Below, in pieces: positions 24,808 to 33,404 of a stretch of DNA of 64,000 nucleotides (within the stretch, counting starts at the first letter, position 1; each line of letters opens with the position of its first letter). Below the pieces are notes generated by a model. The model saw only the letters and a program-made list of their open reading frames with translations, was not told the origin of the DNA and searched no databases. Source of the DNA: Oscillospiraceae bacterium (GTDB lineage Bacteria > Bacillota > Clostridia > Saccharofermentanales > Saccharofermentanaceae); NCBI GenBank assembly GCA_902788505.1, contig CADAKH010000006.1, positions 23,536-87,535 on the forward strand, in the 5' to 3' direction. The position numbers were made by a program, and so were the translations under genes.

Positions 24808-25425
24808 ATGCCCAAAGGATCGCCGGAATTAACTGCAGCAAGAAAAGAAGAGATAATCAGCGCTTGTGAACAGCTCTACAAGACTATGAGCTTCAAGGAC
24901 ATTACGCTGAAAGAGATCGGCAACGTCACATCATTCACCAGAACATCGATCTATAACTATTTCCAGACTAAAGAGGAGATTTTCCTCGCACTTTATACCA
25001 GAGAATACGACCGCTGGAACGAAGAGCTTCAAAGCATTCTGAATGAGAATACTAAGCTTTCGAAAAAGCAGTTGGCAGAGAAGATCGCTTCATCAATAGC
25101 CAAAAGAGAGCAGCTCCTGAAACTCCTTTCGATGAATAACTACGATATGGAGTCAAACAGCAGACAGGAGCTCCTTGTTTCTTTCAAGGTCTCATATGGC
25201 GAATCTCTAAGAAATATCAGAAAGATACTTAAGAAGTTTTGTTCTGAGATGAATGAAGCGGATATAAAAAACTTCATATATGTTTTCTTCCCGTTTATGT
25301 TCGGTATTTATCCTTATACAACGGTTACTGATAAGCAGCGTGAAGCGATGAATAAAGCAAATGTCGATTTCACTTATCAGACGATATTCGAGATAACCAA
25401 CAACTGTATCTTAAGGCTTTTGTGA
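24808..25425 (+). CDS. TetR-family transcriptional repressor, 205 aa
   Basis: The N-terminal helix-turn-helix (LKEIGNVTSFTRTSIYNYFQTKEEIFL, about residues 33-59) is the TetR signature, and the rest is the helical ligand-binding domain. It is the first gene after the double operator, so it very likely represses itself and the aldo-keto reductase, decarboxylase-cupin and DUF4405 genes behind it. The stop is 14 bases before the aldo-keto reductase ATG. The inducer is unknown; the gene content suggests a redox or electrophile signal. Confidence 0.88.
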   Translation: MPKGSPELTAARKEEIISACEQLYKTMSFKDITLKEIGNVTSFTRTSIYNYFQTKEEIFLALYTREYDRWNEELQSILNENTKLSKKQLAEKIASSIAKREQLLKLLSMNNYDMESNSRQELLVSFKVSYGESLRNIRKILKKFCSEMNEADIKNFIYVFFPFMFGIYPYTTVTDKQREAMNKANVDFTYQTIFEITNNCILRLL

Positions 25426-25439
25426 AAAGGAGATTCATC

Positions 25440-26492
25440 ATGAAATATACAAAACTAGGCAATTCAGAATTGAATGTCTCACGTATCTGTATGGGCTGCA
25501 TGGGTTTCGGCGAGGCAAAGACCGGACAGCACAGCTGGACTCTTGATGAGGAGCATTCCAGAGAGATCATTAAGAGAGGTTTAGATCTCGGAGTTAATTT
25601 TTACGATACCGCAATCGCATATCAGAGCGGTACGAGCGAACTGTATGTCGGAAGGGCACTCCGCGATTTTGCGAAGCGTGAAAATGTTGTTGTTGCTACC
25701 AAGTTCCTTCCTCGCACTCCGGATGAGATCGAAAGAGGGATTACAGGTCAGCAGCATATCGAGAACATGATCAACACGAGCCTTTCAAATCTCGGTATGG
25801 ATTATGTGGATCTTTATATCTATCACATGTGGGACTGGAATACACCAATATACGATATCCTGGATGGCCTTAACCATGTCGTTAAGGAAGGTAAAGCCCG
25901 GTATATCGGAATCTCGAACTGCTTTGCATGGCAGATAGCAAAGGCAAATGCCATTGCAGAAAAGGAGGGTTTTGCAAAGTTTGTATCAATTCAGGGTCAC
26001 TATAATCTGATCTTCCGTGAAGAGGAAAGAGAGATGGTTCCTTACTGTGATGAAGAGAATATTGCTCTTACTCCGTACAGCGCACTCGCAAGCGGACGTC
26101 TTTCAAGAAAACCCGGTGAAGCGGATACAAAAAGAGCAGCTGAAGACAGTTATGCAAAATTCAAATACGATGCGACAGCAGATACGGATAATGTCATCAT
26201 CGGAAGAGTATGCGAGATCGCGGAAAAGCGCGGAGTTACGATGACTGAAGTATCGCTTGCATGGCTCCTTACCAAAGTAACAGCACCTGTTGTCGGTGCG
26301 ACGAAAATGCATCACATCGAAGGCGCGGTAAAAGCAACTGAACTTGAGCTGACAGCAGATGAGATCCGGTATCTCGAGGAACCTTATGTTCCGCATCCGC
26401 TTGCAGGAGTTATGGCTCAGAACAAGCCTTCAAACGCAAAAGAAAAACATGTCTGGTCCACGGGAAGTCAGAAGATAAAGGAGGATAATTAA
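25440..26492 (+). CDS. Aldo/keto reductase, 350 aa
   Basis: An NADPH-dependent TIM-barrel oxidoreductase. Visible are the opening LGNSELNVSRICMGCMGFG, the catalytic Asp/Tyr region NFYDTAIAY, the Lys in VVATKF, the His in YIYHMWDW and the NADP-binding ALASGRLSR plus VVGATK segment. AAAAGGAGA precedes the ATG at 25440; the in-frame ATG at 25422 overlaps the TetR gene and lacks a site. It would reduce aldehydes or ketones; the physiological substrate is unknown. It is the second gene of the TetR operon. Confidence 0.87.
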   Translation: MKYTKLGNSELNVSRICMGCMGFGEAKTGQHSWTLDEEHSREIIKRGLDLGVNFYDTAIAYQSGTSELYVGRALRDFAKRENVVVATKFLPRTPDEIERGITGQQHIENMINTSLSNLGMDYVDLYIYHMWDWNTPIYDILDGLNHVVKEGKARYIGISNCFAWQIAKANAIAEKEGFAKFVSIQGHYNLIFREEEREMVPYCDEENIALTPYSALASGRLSRKPGEADTKRAAEDSYAKFKYDATADTDNVIIGRVCEIAEKRGVTMTEVSLAWLLTKVTAPVVGATKMHHIEGAVKATELELTADEIRYLEEPYVPHPLAGVMAQNKPSNAKEKHVWSTGSQKIKEDN

Positions 26493-26493
26493 T

Positions 26494-27249
26494 ATGAATG
26501 AAAAGATCGTTCAGACAGCAGGAAGACAACAGCTCGGTGAATTTGCGCCGATGTTCGCACACCTTAACGATGATGTCCTTTTCGGAGAAGTCTGGAATGA
26601 CGGAACTATAGATGTAAAGACCAGATGCATTATCACCATAGTGTCACTGATGGCATCGGGAATTACGGATTCTTCGCTTATCTATCATCTTCAGAATGCA
26701 AAAGCCCACGGAGTTACAAAAGAAGAGATAGCTTCGATAATCACACATGCGACGATGTATGTCGGCTGGCCTAAGGGCTGGGCTGTTTTCCGCCTTGCAA
26801 AAGAAGTCTGGAATGAAGATATTCCGGTCATGTCTGATAAGGATAGATATCAGAATTCTATTTGTTTCCCGATCGGCGAGCCGAATCCTTATGGCGAGTT
26901 TTTTGTCGGTCAGAGTTATCTGGCTCCTGTATCAACAGAGCAGGTACCTGTTTTCAATGTGACCTTCGAACCCGGATGCAGGAACAACTGGCATATTCAT
27001 CATGCGAAAAAAGGCGGCGGTCAGATGCTTATCTGCATCGGAGGCAGAGGTTATTATCAGGAATGGGGTAAGGAAGCTGTTGAGATGACTCCCGGAACCG
27101 TGATCAATATTCCTGCCGAAGTAAAGCACTGGCACGGTGCGGCTCCGGATTCATGGTTTTCGCATCTTGCAATTGAAGTCGCCGGCGAAGAGACGAGCAA
27201 TGAGTGGCTCGAAAAAGTTGACGATGAAGAATACGGAAAACTGAAATAA
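26494..27249 (+). CDS. Carboxymuconolactone decarboxylase-like/cupin fusion, 251 aa
   Basis: Residues 1-110 form a carboxymuconolactone decarboxylase/AhpD-like domain (CIITIVSLMASGITDSSL, then HATMYVGWP) without the CxxC of true AhpD. Residues 130-240 form a cupin with the metal-binding HIHHAKKGGGQ and a second motif IPAEVKHWHGA. Such fusions usually accompany reductases and flavodoxins in redox-stress operons, as here. It starts two bases after the aldo-keto reductase stop. The exact reaction is unknown. Confidence 0.85.
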   Translation: MNEKIVQTAGRQQLGEFAPMFAHLNDDVLFGEVWNDGTIDVKTRCIITIVSLMASGITDSSLIYHLQNAKAHGVTKEEIASIITHATMYVGWPKGWAVFRLAKEVWNEDIPVMSDKDRYQNSICFPIGEPNPYGEFFVGQSYLAPVSTEQVPVFNVTFEPGCRNNWHIHHAKKGGGQMLICIGGRGYYQEWGKEAVEMTPGTVINIPAEVKHWHGAAPDSWFSHLAIEVAGEETSNEWLEKVDDEEYGKLK

Positions 27250-27260
27250 AGGGATTATAT

Positions 27261-27329
27261 ATGAAAAAACTAGTATCAGTTTTGACAACAGGCCTTATGA
27301 TTATCGGGTTTACAGGCGGATTACGGTAA
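27261..27329 (+). pseudogene. Signal-peptide remnant of a secreted protein, 22 codons
   Basis: ATG at 27261 opens MKKLVSVLTTGLMIIGFTGG and hits TAA after 22 residues. The sequence is a normal lipoprotein or secretion signal with nothing behind it. In related operons I would expect a secreted flavodoxin-like protein here. Together with the relic at 28101 this suggests deletion of most of a gene. Confidence 0.6.
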
Positions 27330-27347
27330 TTACAGTGAGTAGGTCAT

Positions 27348-28100
27348 ATGCAGGGAAATAATAGCGGCACATTGGCAAGAAGGATAATAGATGTCGTTCT
27401 GACAGTTCTAATGCTCTGCCTTATGGCCTATCAGGTGACCGGCACTTTGCTCCATGAATGGATCGGTATTGCGATGACTCTGATGGTAATTATCCATCAG
27501 ATCATGAACAGAAAATGGTACGGTGCATTTTTCAAGGGCAAGTATAACGCTTACAGGATCATCAATACCGTTCTTACGGTTTTGGTAGTGCTTTCGTTTG
27601 CATTTACGGCTGTTTGCGGTATGTCGATGTCCACGCATGCCGTGCCTTTCCTGTACGGAATACTGAAGATCTCGTTTGCGAGAAGAATGCACCTTTCGAT
27701 GTTTGTCTGGTCATTCATATTGATGGGACTTCATTTGGGTGTTCATATTCCGGCGATTACGGCAAAGATTAAGATGCCGGGTAAACTAAAGATTTTATTG
27801 GGCATTATATTCTGCGCACTTGCAGGAGCCGGACTCTTCCTGTTCCTCAGATCCGGCATGACACAATATATGTTTTTCCAATCGGCATTTGCATTTTTCG
27901 ATTATGAGAGATCAGGCATATCCGTATTTGGCGAAAACATACTGATAATGATCTTCTGGGTATTTACCGGAACTCATGTTGCTCTTCTTTGCAGAAATAA
28001 CAATGGTAAGGAAGAAGGCAAAAACAACGCTCTTATCTCCGTTATTTACGTGATGGCAGCTGTGATCTTAGGAATAGTTCTTCATTTTGCTGTTCCTTAA
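27348..28100 (+). CDS. DUF4405-type membrane protein, 250 aa, possibly truncated
   Basis: About six membrane helices with conserved histidines (VIIHQIMNRKWYG, MHLSMFVWSF and LHLGVHI), the DUF4405 pattern, which resembles heme-binding membrane subunits. It belongs to the TetR operon. The reading frame continues past its TAA for about 34 sense codons (ending near PETSAVITAESTEETSEVTQ) in the Thr/Glu-rich style of secreted linkers in this genome. The stop may therefore be a mutation in an originally longer protein, or the linker may be the relic of a separate gene. Confidence 0.72.
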   Translation: MQGNNSGTLARRIIDVVLTVLMLCLMAYQVTGTLLHEWIGIAMTLMVIIHQIMNRKWYGAFFKGKYNAYRIINTVLTVLVVLSFAFTAVCGMSMSTHAVPFLYGILKISFARRMHLSMFVWSFILMGLHLGVHIPAITAKIKMPGKLKILLGIIFCALAGAGLFLFLRSGMTQYMFFQSAFAFFDYERSGISVFGENILIMIFWVFTGTHVALLCRNNNGKEEGKNNALISVIYVMAAVILGIVLHFAVP

Positions 28101-28474
28101 AAAGATGCGCAGAACGTTGGAGAACCTGACTGGAGCAGCGTTCCGGAAACATCCGCTGTAATAACGGCAGAGAGTACGGAAGAGACTTCGGAGGTGACAC
28201 AAATCCTTCTTCATTTGAAGGTGAGAACCTTCCTGTCGAGAACATCTCCTGGTTCGATGCCATAGCATTTGCCAATGCGAAAAGTATAGATGCCGGACTT
28301 ACACCGGTTTACAAGATCTCGGGTGAGAAAGTTACCTGGGACATGAGTGCAAACGGTTACCGTCTGCCGACTGAAGCAACAATGGGTGAAGGTCTTTCAG
28401 TTTACTATTCAGGCGGCTCCGATCTTCCGGATGATGTAGAAAAATGGCTTGATTCGAATGGAATCAAGCCATAA
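28101..28474 (+). pseudogene. Relic of a formylglycine-generating-enzyme/SUMF1-like protein with a flavodoxin-like tail
   Basis: After a Thr/Glu-rich linker in the frame of the upstream gene, another frame encodes NPSSFEGENLPVENISWFDA, then FANAKSIDAGLTP and NGYRLPTEA. These are hallmark pieces of SUMF1/FGE-sulfatase domains. The domain breaks off where EAEWE is expected and continues as YSGGSDLPDDVEKWLDSNGI, which resembles a flavodoxin C-terminus. There is no start codon, there is a frame change, and the fold is only partial. It is a composite of deleted genes. Confidence 0.7.
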
Positions 28475-28501
28475 AGAAAACACTTAAAAGGAACCTGAGA
28501 C

Positions 28502-29869
28502 TTACTCTCTTTCACCGATAGGATGATATTCGACTCTTTCCTGAACACTCTTATAAGCAGGGCGGATGATCTTGCCTTTGCCGTTGAGTTCTTCGATCCT
28601 GTGAGCAGACCATCCCGAGATCCTTGCGATTGCGAAGAGTGGAGTATAGAGCTCCATAGGGATTCCGAGCATTGAATAAACGAAGCCGCTGTAGAAGTCG
28701 ATGTTGGCAGATACACCTTTGTAGATCTTGCGTTCTGCTGCAATAAGGTCAGCAGAAAGCTTCTCGACTCTTTCATAGAATTCGAATTCCTTTGAACGTC
28801 CCTTTTCTGCAGACAGATCTTTTACATAGCGCTTGAAGATCTGTGCTCTCGGGTCTGAGATCGAATAGATGGCGTGACCCATACCGTAGATAACACCTGA
28901 ACGGTCGAAAGCTTCCTTGTGAAGGATCTTTTCGAGATAAGCGAGGATCTCGTCATTGTCCTCCCAGTCGGAGATGCTCTTCTCGAGTTCTTTGAACATC
29001 TTGACTGCCATGATGTTGGCGCCGCCGTGCTTAGGTCCTTTAAGCGAGCTTAAAGCTGCGACGACAGATGCATACGTATCTGTACCGGAACTTGTAACAA
29101 CATGCGTTGTAAAGGAAGAATTGTTACCGCCGCCGTGTTCGGCGTGGAGCATAAGAGATACATCGAGAATCTTTGCTTCCAGGGGTGTATATTTGTTGTC
29201 CTTCCTCAACATATAGAGAAAGTTCTCTGCTGTCGAAAGATCGGGCCTCGGTCTGTGAACTACAAGTGAGTCGCGGTCAAGGTAGTAACGCATTGCGTTA
29301 TAGCTGTGTACAGCGAGACTTGGGAAGATGGATATCAATTCCAGCGACTGTCTTAAGACATTGGGAATTGAGGTATCCGCTGCCTGCGTATCGTAAGCAT
29401 AGAGATTCAGGACACCTCTCTGAATATTGTTCATAAGGTCTGATGAAGGCTTCTGCATGATGACGTCACGGAAGAAATTCTTCGGCATCCTTGAACGTGA
29501 ATCTGCAAGAAGAACCCTGAAATCCAGTAATTCCTGTTCGTTTGGAAGTTTTCCGAACAGGAGAAGATATGTGGTTTCTTCGAAACCGCAGTGCATATCC
29601 TCGGGCTGCCCCTTTATCATCTCTTTTACGTTTATTCCGCGATAGAATAATTCTCCGGGTGCAGGAACGGTCTTGCCGTCAATTACCTGAGTGGCATTGA
29701 CTTCAGAGATCTTTGTGAGTCCTGTAAGTACGCCCTTACCGTTAATGTCTCTGAGGCCGCGCTTGACATCATATTTGGTGTAGAGCTCCGGATCTATGGT
29801 ATTTTCCTGACAGATCTTCGCAAGACGGGAAATCTCAGGTGTTATCTTCGAATAGTTATTTGAAGCCAT
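28502..29869 (-). CDS. Citrate synthase, 455 aa
   Basis: It condenses oxaloacetate and acetyl-CoA to citrate. The active-site histidines lie in LHAEHGGGNNSSF and GPKHGGAN, the substrate-binding motif is GMGHAIYSISDPRA, and the catalytic aspartate lies in NIDFYSGF. The length fits the type I enzymes of Clostridia. It is read from its own promoter directly after the stop of the upstream SDR, with a 60-base leader containing a short hairpin (29898-29921). No aconitase or isocitrate dehydrogenase is nearby. Confidence 0.93.
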   Translation of the reverse strand: MASNNYSKITPEISRLAKICQENTIDPELYTKYDVKRGLRDINGKGVLTGLTKISEVNATQVIDGKTVPAPGELFYRGINVKEMIKGQPEDMHCGFEETTYLLLFGKLPNEQELLDFRVLLADSRSRMPKNFFRDVIMQKPSSDLMNNIQRGVLNLYAYDTQAADTSIPNVLRQSLELISIFPSLAVHSYNAMRYYLDRDSLVVHRPRPDLSTAENFLYMLRKDNKYTPLEAKILDVSLMLHAEHGGGNNSSFTTHVVTSSGTDTYASVVAALSSLKGPKHGGANIMAVKMFKELEKSISDWEDNDEILAYLEKILHKEAFDRSGVIYGMGHAIYSISDPRAQIFKRYVKDLSAEKGRSKEFEFYERVEKLSADLIAAERKIYKGVSANIDFYSGFVYSMLGIPMELYTPLFAIARISGWSAHRIEELNGKGKIIRPAYKSVQERVEYHPIGERE

Positions 29870-29897
29870 AAGTCCTTTCCTTTCTGAGGCATAGTGT

Positions 29898-29921
29898 TCT
29901 GTGTGCGCAAATAAACACAGA
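29898..29921 (-). promoter_or_regulatory. Short hairpin in the citrate synthase leader
   Basis: TCTGTGT pairs with ACACAGA around a ten-base loop, between the promoter and the AAAGGAAAGGA ribosome site. The significance is unknown. Confidence 0.35.
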
Positions 29922-29928
29922 CTGAAAT

Positions 29929-29958
29929 ATTGTAAATGATTAAATTTGATAATGTCAA
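29929..29958 (-). promoter_or_regulatory. Citrate synthase promoter
   Basis: On the minus strand: TTGACA (29958-29953), an 18-base spacer and TACAAT (29934-29929). The -35 begins on the base after the stop codon of the upstream SDR gene. Confidence 0.75.
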
Positions 29959-30663
29959 TTAAATGAGGAAGCCGCCGTTGACTCCGATTATCTGTCCTGT
30001 GATAAATGAAGCCTTGTCTGATGACAGGAAGAACAGTGTCTCTGCGACTTCTTCCGGAGCACCGAGTCTTCCTTCAGGTGTCTCTTCACAAAGCATGACT
30101 TTGTCTTCGTCGGTATAGACCTTCATCATGTCGGTATCGATGACACCGGGAGATACGGCATTGACCCTGATACCCGAAGGACCCAGTTCTTTTGCAAGTG
30201 ATTTGATATATGCATCGACTGCGCCTTTACTTGCAGAATAAAGAGCTTCGCATGATGCGCCGATCTGTCCCCACATTGAAGATACGGCGAGGATAACACC
30301 ATGTCCCTGTCTAACCATATGAGGGATAACCTCATTTGTCAGATTGAAAAGACCGCCGAAGTTTGTATCCATTACATCTCTGTAGACTTTAGTTCCCATA
30401 TCCTGAGCCAGTCCGACAACTGATATTCCCGCATTGGAGATGATGACGTCGATCGGACCGTTTGCCTCTATTGCAGCGTTGACAGCCGCTGAAACATCCT
30501 TCGGCTTTTTAACATCGCAATTAAAGTAGTTTACGCCTTCAATTGCATCTTCCGGCTTCCCGAAACGGCTCAGGGAAGATACCTTATATCCCTGCTCAGC
30601 GAAAAGTTTTACGCATGACTTGCCTATTCCTCTTGTTCCGCCCGTGATCAACAGATGCGACAT
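29959..30663 (-). CDS. ymfI: YmfI-like SDR, probable elongation factor P 5-aminopentanone reductase, 234 aa
   Basis: An SDR with TGGTRGIG, SNAG, SSMWGQIGASCEALYSASKG (catalytic Ser and YSASK) and a C-terminal FITGQIIGVNGGFLI. The SMWGQ-GASCE segment and the PGVIDTDM motif are, from memory, typical of YmfI, which reduces the 5-aminopentanone group on EF-P lysine in Bacillus. Plain FabG is the alternative, but this gene is not in a fatty acid cluster. It lies upstream of citrate synthase on the same strand, and the downstream gene has its own promoter. Confidence 0.7.
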   Translation of the reverse strand: MSHLLITGGTRGIGKSCVKLFAEQGYKVSSLSRFGKPEDAIEGVNYFNCDVKKPKDVSAAVNAAIEANGPIDVIISNAGISVVGLAQDMGTKVYRDVMDTNFGGLFNLTNEVIPHMVRQGHGVILAVSSMWGQIGASCEALYSASKGAVDAYIKSLAKELGPSGIRVNAVSPGVIDTDMMKVYTDEDKVMLCEETPEGRLGAPEEVAETLFFLSSDKASFITGQIIGVNGGFLI

Positions 30664-30737
30664 ATTCAGATACCCCCTTCAACTTTTCCTATGCAGATAT
30701 TGTACACGATTCTGAAAGAACTTGCTTGAAGCTACGT

Positions 30738-30766
30738 TTTACAACAGAGAACTTTAACTTTATAAT
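30738..30766 (+). promoter_or_regulatory. Promoter of the 30794 gene
   Basis: TTTACA (30738-30743), a 17-base spacer and TATAAT (30761-30766). Confidence 0.8.
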
Positions 30767-30793
30767 ATGCAGGTTGAACGGGAGGATTCCTAT

Positions 30794-31786
30794 ATGTCTA
30801 AATCTAAGAATAATGGCAAAAAGCCTGCTCAGAACAATAAAACACAGAATTCCGGAAAGATCAGCAAGGAAGCTGATATCAAGGCTGAAGACAAGGCTGT
30901 TGATACATTGGAAGAAGATATCGGTGAGACCTCTGATTCTGTAAAAGAAGACAATGAGGAAAAGGCTGAGACAGAATCTGAAGGCAAGAAGAATGATAAG
31001 CTTGGCGGAAAGAAGCCTGTCTCAAAGAAAGATCCGGAAAAGGAAGCCAATGAAGAATTCAGAAAACTTCCTTTCGTTGAGAAATGCAAGAAAGATCCGG
31101 TCATCCCCGTTTCGCTTGCTCTTGTCGTAGTAGTAATAGCAGTAGCTGCAATTTACTTTATTCTGCCTAATGCCAAGACACCTTCTATGGGCATGACACT
31201 TGATGAGTTCAAGACAAGATTCAACGAAGCTGAGGTTGCGCAGTCTCTTCTTAACAGCGGTATCGATTTCCGTTACGGAAATGTTCCTTATGTTGATCCC
31301 GATGCCAAGCCGAGCATCTTAGGTGATAAGGTTGCTGTTGCAGGCGATAAGAAGTATGTCGATTATTTTGCGGGTCCTTCAAGATCTGTTGTTAATTCGG
31401 GTATTGAAGGCGCTACCAGAAAGAACGATGGTGAGCTTGCTTTCGTCAGAGTCTATATAGAATATGGGGACGACGTTAATCCTATCTGGATGCTCCTTTC
31501 CAATACACTCCAGACTCTCTATCCTGAGCTTCAGGCACACGATGCAATGGATCTTGCCATGCAGAAGATGGGTGAATATAACGGTGATCTGAGATTCTAT
31601 GTCAGGGGAGACTATGCTTTCAGGCTCGTTCCGGTTCAGCAGGCTGATGTTACATATATCGCTGTTGATGTTGTGCCCAAGGCTGCAATCAATGATTCAC
31701 AGATCAGAGAGACCCTTGAATCACCCGCAGCAACCACAGCTGCTGCATCAGAAACAGTGGCAGAGACAACTGTTGCTTCAACATAA
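30794..31786 (+). CDS. Membrane-anchored protein with charged N-terminal region, 330 aa, unknown function
   Basis: About 90 residues of Lys/Glu-rich, disordered sequence precede one membrane helix (about residues 102-124, PVSLALVVVVIAVAA). An extracytoplasmic domain of about 190 residues that I do not recognise follows, then a Thr/Ala/Glu-rich tail (TVAETTVAST). The topology would leave the charged part in the cytoplasm. GGGAGG precedes the ATG at 30794; the in-frame ATG at 30767 sits on the promoter. It is monocistronic with its own promoter and terminator. Confidence 0.65.
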   Translation: MSKSKNNGKKPAQNNKTQNSGKISKEADIKAEDKAVDTLEEDIGETSDSVKEDNEEKAETESEGKKNDKLGGKKPVSKKDPEKEANEEFRKLPFVEKCKKDPVIPVSLALVVVVIAVAAIYFILPNAKTPSMGMTLDEFKTRFNEAEVAQSLLNSGIDFRYGNVPYVDPDAKPSILGDKVAVAGDKKYVDYFAGPSRSVVNSGIEGATRKNDGELAFVRVYIEYGDDVNPIWMLLSNTLQTLYPELQAHDAMDLAMQKMGEYNGDLRFYVRGDYAFRLVPVQQADVTYIAVDVVPKAAINDSQIRETLESPAATTAAASETVAETTVAST

Positions 31787-31815
31787 TTGCCATTACGATA
31801 AACATTTAAAATCAG

Positions 31816-31844
31816 GAGCTGCCGGTCAATGGCAGCTCTTTTTC
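31816..31844 (+). terminator. Intrinsic terminator after the 30794 gene
   Basis: GAGCTGCC pairs with GGCAGCTC around a seven-base loop, followed by six T and a C. Confidence 0.88.
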
Positions 31845-31903
31845 ATATCCGGACAATTCGGTTTTTGGGACAATCTCATCGAAAAGTTTTAGAGCAGAAC
31901 AAG

Positions 31904-31935
31904 AAAAAAGCTGCCTCATATCCTGAGACAGCTTT
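31904..31935 (-). terminator. Terminator of tRNA-Trp
   Basis: On the minus strand AAAGCTG-T-CTCA pairs with TGAG-G-CAGCTTT around a five-base loop and is followed by TTTC. It starts eight bases after the tRNA 3' end. Confidence 0.8.
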
Positions 31936-31943
31936 GATCCTGT

Positions 31944-32018
31944 TGGCAGGGGAGACACGATTTGAACGCGCAACCGGCGGTTTTGGAGACCGCTGCTCTA
32001 CCGTTGAGCCACTCCCCT
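31944..32018 (-). tRNA. tRNA-Trp (anticodon CCA)
   Basis: The minus strand folds as a complete cloverleaf. The acceptor stem AGGGGAG/CTCCCCT is followed by discriminator G and an encoded CCA. The D stem is GCTC/GAGC, the anticodon stem GCGGT/ACCGC with loop CTCCAAA (anticodon at 31984-31986), and the T stem GCGCG/CGTGT with loop TTCAAAT. It is a single-gene unit with a consensus promoter and terminator. The 333-base gap 31787-32119 contains only this tRNA, its signals and the upstream terminator. Confidence 0.96.
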
Positions 32019-32033
32019 TTGTTTGCAACGAAC

Positions 32034-32062
32034 AGTTTAATGGTTGGTTTGCACTCTGTCAA
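32034..32062 (-). promoter_or_regulatory. tRNA-Trp promoter
   Basis: On the minus strand: a perfect TTGACA -35 (32062-32057), a 17-base spacer and TAAACT -10 (32039-32034), 15 bases before the tRNA 5' end. Confidence 0.82.
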
Positions 32063-32119
32063 GTGTAATGTTAAGATTGTTTCGACTATTTATATATTTT
32101 AAATAAGGAGTGCAACTCT

Positions 32120-32923
32120 ATGAAATTGGCAGTTATCGGCACCGGCAACATGGGCAGAGCCCTTTTGGGCGGATTTGTTAAGGGCGGAGTTATCAGGCCC
32201 GAAGAAGCATGGTGCTTCGATGTATATAAGGAAGCATGCACTAAGTGTGCCTCTGAACTTGGCGTTAATGCCGCATCTTCCGTTAATGAAGCTGTTGAAG
32301 GCGCTGATTATGTTCTCATGGCAGTAAAGCCCATTCACTTTGACGATGCGCTTAAGGGTCTTAAGAACAGCCTTAAGCCTGAAGCTATTGTTCTTTCGAT
32401 TGCCGCAGCAGTTACTTGCGCCAGGATCGGCGGTATCTTAGGTGACGGAAGAAAGTTTGTAAGGATCATGCCCAATACTCCTGCTCAGGTAGGACTCGGC
32501 GTTGCTGCCGTATGCCCTGTAGGTTTGAGCGAGGACGAGTCAGCTTTCGTATTGAAGCTTCTCGGTACATGCGGCGAGACGATCCTCTGTGATGAGAATA
32601 CACTCGATGCGATCGGATGCGTTTCAGGTACAGGTCCTGCTTATGTCATGCTCTTTATCGAAGCTATGGCTGATGCTGCGGTAAGCCTCGGCATCAAGAG
32701 AGCAGATGCTCTTAAGATCGCTGCTGCAACTGTTGCAGGTTCAGGCAAGCTTGCTCTTGAGACCGGTACACATCCCGCAGTCCTCAAGGACATGGTATGC
32801 TCTCCCGGAGGAACAACGATCGCAGGTGTCATGGCTCTTGAAGAGAACGGCCTGAGAAATGCGGTTATCAAGTCAGTTACTGCAGCTTACGATAAGACTC
32901 AGGAGATGAAGGGCAATAAGTAA
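32120..32923 (+). CDS. proC: Pyrroline-5-carboxylate reductase, 267 aa
   Basis: It catalyses the last step of proline synthesis. The NAD(P)-binding start is VIGTGNMGRALLGGF, with the conserved AVKP and IMPNTPAQVG segments and the C-terminal signature SGTGPAYV plus a PGGTT motif. The length is as expected. AAGGAG precedes the ATG. It opens a plus-strand run proC-rnhA-nudix-ftsK-pncC-murJ with very short gaps, although no other proline gene is present. Confidence 0.92.
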   Translation: MKLAVIGTGNMGRALLGGFVKGGVIRPEEAWCFDVYKEACTKCASELGVNAASSVNEAVEGADYVLMAVKPIHFDDALKGLKNSLKPEAIVLSIAAAVTCARIGGILGDGRKFVRIMPNTPAQVGLGVAAVCPVGLSEDESAFVLKLLGTCGETILCDENTLDAIGCVSGTGPAYVMLFIEAMADAAVSLGIKRADALKIAAATVAGSGKLALETGTHPAVLKDMVCSPGGTTIAGVMALEENGLRNAVIKSVTAAYDKTQEMKGNK

Positions 32924-32940
32924 GCCCTGTCCGGAACTAT

Positions 32941-33399
32941 ATGGCAGTTATTACCGAAGTTACAATCTACACTGACGGCGCCTGTTCCGGCAATCCCGGA
33001 CCCGGCGGCTGGGCTTCCATACTCATGGCAGGCGGAGTCAAAAAAGAGCTTTCGGGCGGTGAGCGCGATACTACCAATAACCGCATGGAACTTATGGCTG
33101 TTATTCAGGGACTTCGCGCACTCAAGCGTCCCTGTAAAGTTGATATCTACAGCGACAGTGCCTATGTGGTCAATGCCTTCGATCAGAACTGGATCGGCAA
33201 GTGGGTCAAGAACGGCTGGAAGAACAGTGCCAAGGCTGAGGTTGCCAACAGTGATCTTTGGAAGGAACTTATAGAACTGACTAACACACACAATGTCACT
33301 TTTCACAAGGTAAAGGGACATTCCGACAATGAATTCAACAACCGCTGTGACGAACTCGCAGTAGCAGAGTGGAAGAAGATCAGCGGAGAAAAAGGTTAA
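32941..33399 (+). CDS. rnhA: Ribonuclease HI, 152 aa
   Basis: It degrades RNA in RNA-DNA hybrids. The four catalytic acidic residues are visible: Asp in YTDGACSGNPGPGG, Glu in NRMELMA, Asp in YSDSAYV and Asp in CDELA. The conserved histidine of bacterial RNase HI is in VKGHSDNEFN. The start at 32941 has CCGGAAC upstream, a poor ribosome site, so coupling to proC 17 bases before is likely. The C-terminus ends six bases before the Nudix gene. Confidence 0.94.
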   Translation: MAVITEVTIYTDGACSGNPGPGGWASILMAGGVKKELSGGERDTTNNRMELMAVIQGLRALKRPCKVDIYSDSAYVVNAFDQNWIGKWVKNGWKNSAKAEVANSDLWKELIELTNTHNVTFHKVKGHSDNEFNNRCDELAVAEWKKISGEKG

Positions 33400-33404
33400 T
33401 CCAG

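Noticed and set aside
32077..32105. proC promoter TTGTTT-17-TAAATA
   Set aside because: Initiation would fall within or after the ribosome site, so the match is probably chance.
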